DNA of 32,213 nucleotides from Butyrivibrio sp. (GTDB taxonomy: Bacteria; Bacillota; Clostridia; Lachnospirales; Lachnospiraceae): positions 1 through 32,213 of the forward strand of contig SVFV01000040.1 of assembly GCA_015056655.1 (NCBI GenBank). The letters run 5' to 3'. The first letter of the stretch is position 1, and each line of letters begins with the position of its first letter. The notes under the pieces were generated by a model. It was not told the origin of the DNA. It searched no databases and was given only the letters and a program-made list of their open reading frames with translations. A program made the translations under genes and the position numbers. Shown here in pieces: positions 8,180 to 17,231 of the stretch.

Positions 8180-8249
8180 TAGTGCTGAAAAATATGTGCT
8201 TGAGGGAGAATTATGACATAAACACCATAGTGGAGTGGAGAATATTTAA

Positions 8250-10082
8250 ATGAAGTACAAACGTTTCTATTTAGAATCAGCAGTAGTAATGATGACTGCA
8301 ATAGCAATGATTGCTGCCCTTTATGTATTGTTGGGATATCATGGCTCAGGGATAAGGACTCCTTTCCGTTATGGTGGAGGAGATGCCTATACAAACTATG
8401 CCACGATTAAGAATTTGGGAGAGAATGGAAAGTATTGGGAAAATGATTATTTGGGTGCACCTTTTTCTTCAAACGAATATGATTTTTCTGCCTCTTTTTT
8501 GCAAAATACTGAGAGACTATCAGCATTTATAATATATAAGTTTGCTGGAGATGTTTTTACAACTGCCAATATTCAATACATGCTAACATTTCCGTTTTGT
8601 ATGATAATTGCCTATATAGTTCTCAGGAATTTGGGAATTAAAATGATTCTTGCACTATTAGGTGCGGTTACATATGGTTTTGCACCAGCTGCTTTTAGTA
8701 GAGGTATTCATCATTATTGCCTTGCGGCTTGCTATTTTATTCCTCTGGCGATTTTGCTGTGTGTATGGCTTTACGAGGATGAGCGCTTTTTTGCACTTGA
8801 TAAGGGATTTTTTAAGTACAAAAGGAATTGGGCTGGAATAGTTATTGCATTGCTAATAGCGAACAATGGAATTGCTTATTATCCGTTTTTTACATGCTTT
8901 TATATTGCAGTAATTATTATTTGTGGTTTACTGAGGGGTAAGAAGCCTGCCATTATTATTAGAGGAATAGTTTCTATAGCATTTATAGCAGGTTTCATGG
9001 TCTTGGCATTATTACCAACTGTTATATATCATCACAGATTCGGGGCAACAGGTATTACAGCCAGATCTGTTGCTGATGCAGAGCAGTATTCCTTAAAGAT
9101 AACACAGATGTTTATCCCGACTTTTGATCATGGTATAGGTAGACTTGGTAGAATTATAGCTACATATAACACAAATATGCCGCTGGTTAATGAGAATGGA
9201 TGCGCTTATCTTGGCTTGGCAGCAGGAGTTGGTTTTATTCTTTCAATGTTTTACCTTTTTGTTCAGAGAAAAGAAAACGAGGTTGCTGAGAGAAATACTC
9301 TTATGGGACTTATGAATTTATCTGCGATACTGTTTTTTACAGTTGGTGGAGTAATAAGTCTTATTTCTGTTGTGATCGAGAACTATTCACTCAGAGGTTA
9401 TAATAGAGTGAGTGTGTTTATTATGTTTGCCGGAATAGTGGTACTTTGTTCATCAATCCAGATGCTACTTGAAACTATAAAAATAAAACCTCTGAGGATT
9501 GTAATTTTGGGGGTCACACTTATTATGTTTGCAGTGAGTATTTGGATCCAAACACCTCCGAGAGGATATTATTACGATTCCATGCAGGGAAATAAGGCTG
9601 CCGCAAAATCGGATAAGGAATTCATCGAATACATCGAAGATGAAGCCGGAGAAGGAGCAATGATTTTCCAGTTACCTTATCATAAGTACCCGGAAGGTGG
9701 TCCTGTTATTGGAATGCCTGATTACGCTCAGTTAACAGGATTCCTGTTTTCTAATAATCTTAGATGGAGCTATGGTGGAGTTTTCGGCAGATATTCAGAC
9801 GAGTGGAACAGAACAGTTTCAGAGCTTAGTGCTGAAGATATGGTGGAAGTAATCGCTAGAGCCGGATTCTCTGGAATATGTATAGATCAAAGGGCGTATG
9901 ATGAAGAAACTTTGAATGTTTTAGATGCGGAGCTTTCCAGCATTCTTGGGGCAACCAAGTACGTAAGTGAGAATGGTAGCTTATCATATTACACATTGAC
10001 TCCTTATACTAATTCAGCAGATGGAATTGGCGACAAAAAGATTTTGAGTATTGAAGAAATAGCTGCTGAATATTCAGAATGA
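8250..10082 (+). CDS. GT-C/YfhO-like polytopic membrane protein
   Basis: This is a 610-residue protein with one N-terminal membrane segment (about 8-28), a long outside loop containing GGGDAYTNY, about nine further helices between residues 100 and 435, and a soluble C-terminal domain of about 170 residues. The acidic first loop followed by many helices and a terminal extracytoplasmic domain is the layout of GT-C glycosyltransferases and YfhO-like proteins, which use polyprenyl-phosphate sugars as donors. The exact sugar cannot be inferred. GGAG precedes the ATG by about 8 bases. The gene lies 70 bases after ptuB, and whether it shares their transcript is open. It starts the intact polysaccharide block. 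An inverted repeat overlaps its 3' end. Confidence 0.65.
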   Translation: MKYKRFYLESAVVMMTAIAMIAALYVLLGYHGSGIRTPFRYGGGDAYTNYATIKNLGENGKYWENDYLGAPFSSNEYDFSASFLQNTERLSAFIIYKFAGDVFTTANIQYMLTFPFCMIIAYIVLRNLGIKMILALLGAVTYGFAPAAFSRGIHHYCLAACYFIPLAILLCVWLYEDERFFALDKGFFKYKRNWAGIVIALLIANNGIAYYPFFTCFYIAVIIICGLLRGKKPAIIIRGIVSIAFIAGFMVLALLPTVIYHHRFGATGITARSVADAEQYSLKITQMFIPTFDHGIGRLGRIIATYNTNMPLVNENGCAYLGLAAGVGFILSMFYLFVQRKENEVAERNTLMGLMNLSAILFFTVGGVISLISVVIENYSLRGYNRVSVFIMFAGIVVLCSSIQMLLETIKIKPLRIVILGVTLIMFAVSIWIQTPPRGYYYDSMQGNKAAAKSDKEFIEYIEDEAGEGAMIFQLPYHKYPEGGPVIGMPDYAQLTGFLFSNNLRWSYGGVFGRYSDEWNRTVSELSAEDMVEVIARAGFSGICIDQRAYDEETLNVLDAELSSILGATKYVSENGSLSYYTLTPYTNSADGIGDKKILSIEEIAAEYSE

Positions 10083-10110
10083 TGATAAAGTGGCAATCTT
10101 TCTGAATATT
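10069..10110. repeat. Inverted repeat across the end of the GT-C-like gene
   Basis: AATATTCAGAA (10069-10079) and TTCTGAATATT (10100-10110) are perfect 11-bp arms with a 20-base loop. They are AT-rich with no following T-tract, so termination would be weak; an operator or mRNA-end stem is also possible. Confidence 0.35.
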
Positions 10111-10139
10111 TGACGTGGTCATATAGTGACTGTTATTAT
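10110..10139 (+). promoter_or_regulatory. Possible sigma-70/SigA promoter for the GtrII-like gene
   Basis: TTGACG (10110-10115), an 18-base spacer and TATTAT (10134-10139) each match five of six consensus bases. The start codon is about 50 bases downstream, after a GGAG. This 109-base gap is the widest inside the polysaccharide block up to this point, which supports an internal promoter. Confidence 0.45.
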
Positions 10140-10191
10140 TTATAAAGCTATGTTTAGCAAAGATTTTATAATTTTTAGGAGCTTTTTCTAA

Positions 10192-11979
10192 ATGAAAAAT
10201 TCAAGCAACTGGTTGCAAAAAGAGAAAAAACAGATTGCTATCACATTGGGAATATTTGTGTATTATCTGTTGATTTTTATTCCGGTTTTACGAAGCGGTT
10301 ATATGTATGATGATATAGCCAATTATACTGCCAAAGGCTGGGCTATTATGCATGATACATCTATGCTGGATATGACCAAGTATTTTGCTTTCCATTGGAT
10401 TAAAGATGCTGGGCGAAGTTATTTGTTTGCATGGTATGGATATGCTTTTTTCTCAGTGGTAGGGTTAAGGTTATACAAGTTTTTAATAGTTCTTACATCA
10501 TTTATTGATGGGAATCTTTTTGGATGTATTGTTGGGAAATATACTAAGAATAACAGATTGAGACTGGCACTGGTTGCGGTATTTCCGATTCTGGTAACTC
10601 TTAATTGTTCCTTTTTCAGTTCAATGTTCGGATTCCATCTTCTGTTACAGGTTACATTTTTCTGGAGCCTTTTGGGAATTTATTTCTTTCAGCGATATCT
10701 TGAGACTGGGAAGATATGGTGTCAGGTTGTTAGTTGCTTAGCGTTATTTACTGCGTTACAGACATATGAAGTATCTTATATTTTGTGTCTGTTATATTTG
10801 ATTATAGCAGTAACAGATAATGATTTTATCCGCGCTTTAAAGAAATTATTACCTCAAATTGTTGTTGGAATCATCTGCGTAGGTGCATATATCTATGTAG
10901 TGACACATGCAAGTGGGCATTATGCCGGAACATCCGTGGCGTTTGGACCGCAGGTTATAGGTGGCTTTCTTCGTCAGCTGAGTAGCTCTACGAGTGCAGT
11001 GAATAGTGCGATATGCCTGCCTTTGTTGAGTGAGAACGCAAGTATTCTTTTTGAGTCATATAGTGGCAGATATATTCTGACTTCAGTTATTACGATTATA
11101 GCTATTGCTCTATTAGTGGGATTGAATAAAAAAAGTATATTATCTGGCTTTGAAGATAAGATCAGTAATGGATATGGAGCGGTTGCTATAGGTCTATGGA
11201 CTCTTGTTTCTCCGGCTATACTGATAGGATTATCCCAGAGATATCAGGTAGAAGTACAGTGGGGTAAGGGATATCTGCCTTTCTTTGTTCAGACTTGGGG
11301 AGCAGCACTTTTGGTTGCTTTGGCGATAGTTTGGCTTGATAGTGTAGTATCTGTTAAATGGCATTTGACGTTAGTTTTATCTGTATTCGCTATTATGTCG
11401 TTGATACCTAATCAGATGGTGGCGGATTACTATGTTGATGCGATGGACAATTATGAATATCAGCAGAATAATCTATTCAGAGGAGCTGCTTCTACCGGCG
11501 TATTTGATGATTGGAATGTGGGAGAGCTTATCTTGGATGGAAATGGTAGCTTATCCCAGATAGAACAGCATTATGCATATTTACTGAATTACAAGGTGGA
11601 ATCATATAGTATAAATGATTTATATAATACGGAAAATGAAACGCTTAATTATACTGACGCATTTAGTAGAGTAAATGATGCGGATAGTTTTAGATACGTA
11701 TATTATGTAGATAGAACAAAGGCGCTGATATATGCAAATGCTTCCGGGTTAGATATTCAGGAGAGTGATGGAAATATCAGTATGGGAGTTTACTCATCGG
11801 ATATTTATGTATTTGTTCCTAAGGAATCAGATTATTCTTTGGTGAAGAATGCAAACGGTGAAGTTATACTTGATTTGAATCAGACAAATGCTTTATATAG
11901 TTCTTCGAAGGGAAATGTATATGAGCTTAAAACTGATTCGCTGATAGATGTGAGATCAATTAGTGTTACGCAACCGTAG
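10192..11979 (+). CDS. GtrII-like (GT-C) membrane glycosyltransferase
   Basis: This is a 595-residue polytopic protein. A first helix (about 16-35) is followed by SGYMYDDIANY, an acidic outside loop typical of GT-C enzymes, and then about ten more helices to residue 405. The last 190 residues are soluble and probably outside the membrane. The pattern fits the Glucos_trans_II (GtrII) group, which transfers a sugar from polyprenyl phosphate onto a growing or finished surface polymer. A GtrB-like donor synthase (19616) and a GtrA-like flippase (30619) in the same window make that role plausible. The ribosome-binding site AGGAG lies upstream of the ATG. The sugar and linkage are unknown. Family assignment is moderate. 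Confidence 0.65.
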   Translation: MKNSSNWLQKEKKQIAITLGIFVYYLLIFIPVLRSGYMYDDIANYTAKGWAIMHDTSMLDMTKYFAFHWIKDAGRSYLFAWYGYAFFSVVGLRLYKFLIVLTSFIDGNLFGCIVGKYTKNNRLRLALVAVFPILVTLNCSFFSSMFGFHLLLQVTFFWSLLGIYFFQRYLETGKIWCQVVSCLALFTALQTYEVSYILCLLYLIIAVTDNDFIRALKKLLPQIVVGIICVGAYIYVVTHASGHYAGTSVAFGPQVIGGFLRQLSSSTSAVNSAICLPLLSENASILFESYSGRYILTSVITIIAIALLVGLNKKSILSGFEDKISNGYGAVAIGLWTLVSPAILIGLSQRYQVEVQWGKGYLPFFVQTWGAALLVALAIVWLDSVVSVKWHLTLVLSVFAIMSLIPNQMVADYYVDAMDNYEYQQNNLFRGAASTGVFDDWNVGELILDGNGSLSQIEQHYAYLLNYKVESYSINDLYNTENETLNYTDAFSRVNDADSFRYVYYVDRTKALIYANASGLDIQESDGNISMGVYSSDIYVFVPKESDYSLVKNANGEVILDLNQTNALYSSSKGNVYELKTDSLIDVRSISVTQP

Positions 11980-12032
11980 TTGATAGTAGATAAATTTAGT
12001 TCTTTTAAAATTAGAAAAATGGAGAAATGAAA

Positions 12033-12800
12033 ATGAAAGTAGTAATTTTAGCAGGTGGTTATGGAACAAGAATATCTGAGGAGTCTCAGTACAAGCCGAA
12101 GCCGATGATTGAAATTGGAGAGAAGCCGATTCTGTGGCATATTATGAAGTATTATGCTTCATACGGATATGATGACTTTATTATTCTTGCAGGATATAAG
12201 CAGTATGTTATTAAGGAGTATTTTGCAGATTACTTCTTACATAATTCTGATATTACATTTGATCTTGCCAGCAACAAGATGACTGTACACAATAATAACT
12301 CTGAGAAATGGAAGGTTACTATTGTAGATACTGGTCTAAATACCATGACAGGTGGCCGTATTAAGCGTGTTCAGGACTACATTGGTAATGAGCCTTTCAT
12401 GCTTACTTATGGTGATGGAGTTTGTAACGTGGATCTTGCTGCTCTTAAGGACTACCACGAGGAACATGGTAAGACTGCTACGATCACAATGGCAAGTATT
12501 GCTCAGCAGAAGGGCGTGCTTGATGTTAGCAATGGCGTTGTAAAGTCATTCAGAGAGAAATCAGATAATGATGCAGCGCTTATCAATGGTGGATTTATGA
12601 TTTTCCAGCCTGAGATATTCAATTACCTTGAAGGTGACAAGACAATTCTTGAGCAGGAGCCTATGAGAAGACTTGCAGCAGAAGGACAGCTTATGGGATT
12701 TAGACATGATGGATTCTGGCAGTGCATGGATACACAGCGTGAGAAGCAGAAGCTCGAGGAACTTTGGGAGAGCGGAAATGCTCCTTGGAAGAGATGGTAA
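12033..12800 (+). CDS. rfbF: Glucose-1-phosphate cytidylyltransferase
   Basis: This is a 255-residue nucleotidyltransferase that makes CDP-glucose from CTP and glucose 1-phosphate, the entry step to CDP-linked 3,6-dideoxyhexoses. The N-terminus VVILAGGYGTRISEES is the pyrophosphorylase G-G-x-GTR loop; KPKPMIEIGEKPILWHIM, TYGDGV (metal-binding Asp), INGGFMIF and GFWQCMDTQREK are hallmarks of this subfamily. Length is normal. I chose the ATG at 12033 because GGAG lies 8 bases upstream, whereas the ATG at 12027 would leave only 2 bases. Its pathway partners rfbH and rfbG are about 15 kb downstream instead of adjacent, with the putative sugar-branching genes in between. Confidence 0.92.
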   Translation: MKVVILAGGYGTRISEESQYKPKPMIEIGEKPILWHIMKYYASYGYDDFIILAGYKQYVIKEYFADYFLHNSDITFDLASNKMTVHNNNSEKWKVTIVDTGLNTMTGGRIKRVQDYIGNEPFMLTYGDGVCNVDLAALKDYHEEHGKTATITMASIAQQKGVLDVSNGVVKSFREKSDNDAALINGGFMIFQPEIFNYLEGDKTILEQEPMRRLAAEGQLMGFRHDGFWQCMDTQREKQKLEELWESGNAPWKRW

Positions 12801-12849
12801 TTATTATTTGGTTACTGATAGATAATAAGAAATTAGGGGTAAAAGATTT

Positions 12850-14679
12850 ATGAAAATTAGACTTGCTGATTATGTGGCAAATTTCCTTGTTGAACATGGC
12901 GTAACAGACGTATTTAGTGTTGTAGGCGGCGGAGCGATGCATTTAAATGATGCACTTGGTCATAATGATGGACTTAAGGTTACTTATAACCATCATGAGC
13001 AGGCTTGTGCAATTGCAGCAGAAGCTTATGCTCGTCTTGATAATAAGATTGCTGCAGTATGTGTAACAACAGGCCCTGGTGGAACTAATGCTCTCACAGG
13101 TGTGCTTGGAGGATGGCTTGATTCTATTCCCATGTTTATTATAAGTGGACAGGTTCGTTATGATACAACTGCAAGATATGCTATGCAGTATACAGGAAAG
13201 CGCCTCAGAGCAGTAGGTGATCAGGAGTACGATATTGTCAGATCCGTAGAGCCGATGACTAAGTATGCAACTATGATAGAGGATATGAGTCAGATCAGAT
13301 ATGCTCTTGAGAAGGCTTGGCATCTTGCAACAACTGGAAGACCGGGCCCTGTATGGATTGATATTCCTGTTAACTACCAGGGATCATTTATTGAGACTGA
13401 TGATCTTAAGGGATATGACCCTGCAGAGGATGATGCTAATCTTCCGCCTAAGGTTTCAGAGGAAACAGTAAAGCAGGTAATCGAGAAGATTAAATCAGCT
13501 AAGAGACCTGTTTTCCATACAGGATACGGAATCAGACTTTCTGGTGCTTATGATATTTTCAGAGAAGTTGCTGATAAGCTCAATATCCCTATTGTTACAT
13601 ATTGGAATGCTGTTGACCTTGTAGAGAATGATTATCCTCTTTATGTAGGTAGAGCCGGAAATATGGGTGACAGACCTGGTAACTGGGCAATCCAGAATGC
13701 AGATCTTGTAGTTGCTCTTGGTACCAGAATTTCTATCCGCCAGGTTGGTTATAACTGGAAGACCTGGGCTAGAGCTGCAGAAGTAATCATGATCGATGTG
13801 GATGAGGCTGAAATGAAGAAGCCTACACTTCATGTTGATATGCCTATCTGGGCGGATGCTAAGGATTTCTTAAGCACTATGAATTCCGTGCTTGGAAATG
13901 AGAAGGTATTTACTGGTGAGGACTGGATTAAGAGATGCAGAAGCTGGAGAGATAAGTATCCAGTAGTTCAGGATAAGCATTGGGAAGAGAACGGAAGTAC
14001 AGCAAATGTATATGCATTTGTTAAGTATCTTAGCAGCAGACTTCCTGAGAACAGTCTGACAGCAGTATCCAACGGTGCTTGCTGCGTTGTTGGTAACCAG
14101 GCTTATGAGATCCAGAAGGGCAGCAGAATGCATAACAACAGTGCTGTTGCAAGTATGGGTTATGGTCTTCCTGCATCTATAGGTACATGTATAAGTGGTG
14201 GCCGCAGACAGACAATCTGTCTTGAAGGTGATGGAAGTATCATGATGAACCTTCAGGAGCTTCAGACTATTATTACAAACAAGCTTCCTGTGAAGTTATT
14301 CCTTATCAACAATAGCGGATATCATTCAATCAGAATTACTCAGACAAATCTGTTCAGCGAGCATTGTAAGGTTGGTATAGGGGAAGAGTCAGGAGATCTT
14401 TCATTCCCTGAGTTTAAGAAGATTGCAGAAGCGTTTGGATATCCTTATTTCTGTGCACATAGTAACGCAGAAATGAAGGAAACAGTAGATAAGGTGCTTG
14501 CAATGGAAGGACCTGTATTCTGTGAGATTTTCACAGATACTAAGCAGGTATGGGAGCCTAAGAGCTCAACAAAGAAATTGGAGGATGGAACTCTTGTGAG
14601 TCCTCCGCTTGAAGATCTCGCTCCATTCCTTCCCAGAGAAGAACTGGAAGAGATTATGGTTATTCCTTTGATGGAGTGA
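12850..14679 (+). CDS. Thiamine-diphosphate-dependent, acetolactate-synthase-like enzyme (YerE-like candidate)
   Basis: This is a 609-residue three-domain ThDP enzyme. The catalytic glutamate is E50 in NHHEQACA, a TTGPGG turn follows, and the cofactor motif starts GDG at 460-462 and ends about 25 residues later at the INN. Acetolactate synthases condense pyruvate, but genomic context argues for a sugar substrate: it sits between rfbF and an aldolase, an epimerase, a methyltransferase and an alcohol dehydrogenase, with rfbH and rfbG in the same block. In Yersinia, YerE of this superfamily transfers a two-carbon unit from pyruvate to C4 of CDP-3,6-dideoxy-4-ketoglucose, giving yersiniose. A similar carboligation is inferred here. 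AGGGG lies upstream of the ATG. No valine/leucine biosynthesis genes are nearby. Confidence 0.75.
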   Translation: MKIRLADYVANFLVEHGVTDVFSVVGGGAMHLNDALGHNDGLKVTYNHHEQACAIAAEAYARLDNKIAAVCVTTGPGGTNALTGVLGGWLDSIPMFIISGQVRYDTTARYAMQYTGKRLRAVGDQEYDIVRSVEPMTKYATMIEDMSQIRYALEKAWHLATTGRPGPVWIDIPVNYQGSFIETDDLKGYDPAEDDANLPPKVSEETVKQVIEKIKSAKRPVFHTGYGIRLSGAYDIFREVADKLNIPIVTYWNAVDLVENDYPLYVGRAGNMGDRPGNWAIQNADLVVALGTRISIRQVGYNWKTWARAAEVIMIDVDEAEMKKPTLHVDMPIWADAKDFLSTMNSVLGNEKVFTGEDWIKRCRSWRDKYPVVQDKHWEENGSTANVYAFVKYLSSRLPENSLTAVSNGACCVVGNQAYEIQKGSRMHNNSAVASMGYGLPASIGTCISGGRRQTICLEGDGSIMMNLQELQTIITNKLPVKLFLINNSGYHSIRITQTNLFSEHCKVGIGEESGDLSFPEFKKIAEAFGYPYFCAHSNAEMKETVDKVLAMEGPVFCEIFTDTKQVWEPKSSTKKLEDGTLVSPPLEDLAPFLPREELEEIMVIPLME

Positions 14680-14719
14680 TTTTAGAAATTTTGATTTATG
14701 TTTTTGGGAGGAATAATAC

Positions 14720-16294
14720 ATGGGTAAAGTGCATTTATTAGATTGTACTCTTCGAGATGGTGGATATGTTAATGACTGGCAGTTTGGCGCAGACACCATA
14801 AAGGGCTTTGGTAAGAAGATTGCACAGACGGGTATAGAGATTTACGAAGTGGGATTTATTAAGGGTGACAAGTTTGACCCTGATAGGGCTGTTTTCCCTG
14901 ATGTAGAATCATTCAAAGAGATGATTCAGCCTAAGGTACCCGGACTTAAGTATGTCGGAATGTACGATATGAGTGCACCGGTACCTCTTGATAGAATTCC
15001 TAAATGCGATGGAAGCTCAATTGACGGAATACGTGTCATTTTCAAGAAAGAAAAGCTGGATGCAGCATTTGAGACCTGCAAGAAAATTCAGGAACTTGGA
15101 TATTTCATTTCAGTTAATTTTGTTGGTACAGACCAGTATACTGATGAAGAATTTATCCGTGGAATTGAGAAATTCAATGAGCTTAAGCCTTATGCTGTTT
15201 CTATAGTGGATAGCTTCGGTGTTATAAAGAGAAAGCAGTTTTTAAGACTCGTATATATTGCGGATAATAATCTTGCTCCTGAAACAGCACTTGCTTATCA
15301 TGCTCACAATAATCTTCAGCAGGCCTTTGGTAATGCTGAGGCATTGGTTGACATGAACCTTAAGAGAGACATAATTATCGATGCATGTGTATTTGGAATG
15401 GGTAGAGGTGCTGGAAACCTGAACCTTGAGCTTTTTGCAGAATACATGAATGAGAATTATGATACTGACTACAAGATTGAGCCGATGCTTGAGATTATGG
15501 ATGAGTATCTTTCTGAGATTTACAGAGAGAAGTTCTGGGGATATTCACTTCCGCTTTATTTGTCAGCATCTACAGGATGCCATCCTAATTATGCAATTTA
15601 TTTAGCTGAGAAAGATTCTCTTTCTGCTAAGGATTTTGGAGCATTACTTGGAAGTATTCCGGCGAGTGATAAGGCATCATTTAGTAAGGATAAAGCTAAT
15701 AAGTACTACAAGGAGTTCATGGATAAAAAGGTTGATGATTCCAAGACTCTGGAGGCACTTAGAGATGCTGTAGCTGGCAAGGATATAGTGGTAATAGCTC
15801 CAGGTAGAAGTATAAAGAACTGCACTGACGAACTGGCAAAAAGATGTAACGATGCTAATGCTATCAGCATAGCAGTTAATTTCTTCCCTGAAGAATATGA
15901 TATTGACTATGTTTTTAGTAACAATATGAAGAGATTTAGCAAGATTCAGAATGATGTTACTGTTCCTTGCATAATCACATCCAATATGACAGACGCTTCC
16001 AAACAGGATTATGTTATAGAGTTTTCAAAGTATTCTTGCGACAAGCCTGAGATAATTGATAATTCAGGACTTATGCTTTTCAGATTCTTAACTGATCTTG
16101 GAGTTAAGAAGGTTTCTGTATACGGTATGGATGGATACTCTGATTATTATGGCAAGGACTATTATGACCATAAGCTTGAATATGTTTTCTCTAGTGATGC
16201 ACGAAAGAGAAATGAGCTCATTTCTGAGGAATTAAAAGAGATAAGCAAAGAGCTTACTATAGATTTTGCTACACCGACCAATTATAAGATTTAA
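14720..16294 (+). CDS. HMGL/DmpG-like aldolase fused to a DUF115-like C-terminal domain
   Basis: This is a 524-residue fusion. Residues 1 to about 345 are an aldolase-type TIM barrel: LLDCTLRDGGY near 6-16 (metal ligand D13), YEVGF, and HAHNN with H194 and H196 as the expected metal pair. 4-Hydroxy-2-oxovalerate aldolases of this family release pyruvate and acetaldehyde; isopropylmalate-type relatives run condensations. Residues about 354-524 begin IVVIAPGRSI and contain DNSGLMLFRFLTDLG and VYGMDGY, resembling the DUF115/MptE-like or sialyltransferase-like nucleotide-binding fold found in carbohydrate-modification proteins. It follows the ThDP gene by 40 bases with a strong GGGAGG site. It may supply or consume the two- or three-carbon unit used by the ThDP enzyme. 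The specific reaction is unknown. Confidence 0.7.
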   Translation: MGKVHLLDCTLRDGGYVNDWQFGADTIKGFGKKIAQTGIEIYEVGFIKGDKFDPDRAVFPDVESFKEMIQPKVPGLKYVGMYDMSAPVPLDRIPKCDGSSIDGIRVIFKKEKLDAAFETCKKIQELGYFISVNFVGTDQYTDEEFIRGIEKFNELKPYAVSIVDSFGVIKRKQFLRLVYIADNNLAPETALAYHAHNNLQQAFGNAEALVDMNLKRDIIIDACVFGMGRGAGNLNLELFAEYMNENYDTDYKIEPMLEIMDEYLSEIYREKFWGYSLPLYLSASTGCHPNYAIYLAEKDSLSAKDFGALLGSIPASDKASFSKDKANKYYKEFMDKKVDDSKTLEALRDAVAGKDIVVIAPGRSIKNCTDELAKRCNDANAISIAVNFFPEEYDIDYVFSNNMKRFSKIQNDVTVPCIITSNMTDASKQDYVIEFSKYSCDKPEIIDNSGLMLFRFLTDLGVKKVSVYGMDGYSDYYGKDYYDHKLEYVFSSDARKRNELISEELKEISKELTIDFATPTNYKI

Positions 16295-16314
16295 TATCAG
16301 TTTGGAGATTTAGT

Positions 16315-17229
16315 TTGAAGAAGTACATTATTACAGGAGTTACAAGTTTTCTGGGAAGCAACCTGGCAAAATGCCTTATTGCTGATGGGAATGAGGTATA
16401 TGGAATTGTAAGACCTGAAAGCAAGAACACAGCTGCTATAGATTCAATTGAAGGATTAAATGTAATCCGAATTGATCTTGATTCATACGAGAACGATGAG
16501 TTGTTATGTGATGCGATCAAGAGTAGTGGGGTTTCTGGTATAAATGGATGGATACATTTTTCCTGGGATGGCATTGGATCTGAAGGAAGAAGTAATCCTG
16601 AGATTCAGAAAAGAAATATTATAAATGCCAAAAAGTCATATCATGCTGCTAAAAAGCTTGGCGCAGGAAGATTTGTATTCTCCGGAAGTCAGGCTGAATA
16701 TGGTAATGGAACAAAAGATAAGCCGAATCCTAAGAGCCAGTATGGAATAGCAAAACTGGAATTTGGTGATTGGGCAAAAGCACAGCAAACGGGGATGGAG
16801 TTTGTTCATCTCCGCATTTATTCTGTTTACGGCCCTGGTGACCATGAGACTAGCCTTGTTAATTCATGTGTCAGAACCTTCCTCAAAAAGGAGGATATGA
16901 TACTTGGCCCTTGTTCTCAGCTTTGGAATTTCATGGATATCAGAGATTGTTCAAAGGCCATAGCAATGATTGTGGAGCGAGAGGAAAGTACAAGTGGTGT
17001 ATTTGAAATTGCTTCCGAGCATGGCAAGCAATTATCTGAGTATGTGAAAGACATTTGGAAAATATGCGGAGAAAATGGCGAATGTCTCTTTGGACAGCGT
17101 GCGAACAATGCCGAAGGTGCTGCTGATTTAGTGGCTGATTTTACAAAGCTGAAGGAAATAGGTTTTTCTGAAAGCTATACTTTTGAGGAAGGAGTGCGAA
17201 ATCTTATCGATTTCGTAAGCAAAAAGTGA
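16315..17229 (+). CDS. NAD-dependent epimerase/dehydratase (extended SDR)
   Basis: This is a 304-residue Rossmann protein acting on a nucleotide-linked sugar. The cofactor loop is TGVTSFLGSN at 7-16, the catalytic Ser is in FSGSQAEYG (123-125) and the Tyr/Lys pair is Y143/K147 in YGIAK. RIYSVYGPGD and NFMDIRD are also typical. The start is TTG at 16315, with GGAG 7 bases upstream; no ATG fits as well. It overlaps the next gene by at most a few bases, indicating tight cotranscription. Likely roles are C3/C5 epimerisation or reduction of the 4-keto sugar; sequence alone does not decide. Confidence 0.8.
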   Translation: MKKYIITGVTSFLGSNLAKCLIADGNEVYGIVRPESKNTAAIDSIEGLNVIRIDLDSYENDELLCDAIKSSGVSGINGWIHFSWDGIGSEGRSNPEIQKRNIINAKKSYHAAKKLGAGRFVFSGSQAEYGNGTKDKPNPKSQYGIAKLEFGDWAKAQQTGMEFVHLRIYSVYGPGDHETSLVNSCVRTFLKKEDMILGPCSQLWNFMDIRDCSKAIAMIVEREESTSGVFEIASEHGKQLSEYVKDIWKICGENGECLFGQRANNAEGAADLVADFTKLKEIGFSESYTFEEGVRNLIDFVSKK

Positions 17230-17231
17230 CT

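Noticed and set aside
8180..8249. A tiny ATG-ACA-TAA reading frame with a GAGGGAG site
   Set aside because: Two codons only; it could be a leader but there is no supporting structure, and the next gene has its own ribosome-binding site.
12850..14679. Housekeeping acetolactate synthase
   Set aside because: There is no small subunit, ketol-acid reductoisomerase or other branched-chain amino-acid gene nearby, and all neighbours are sugar-nucleotide genes; the fold is the same but the role probably differs.
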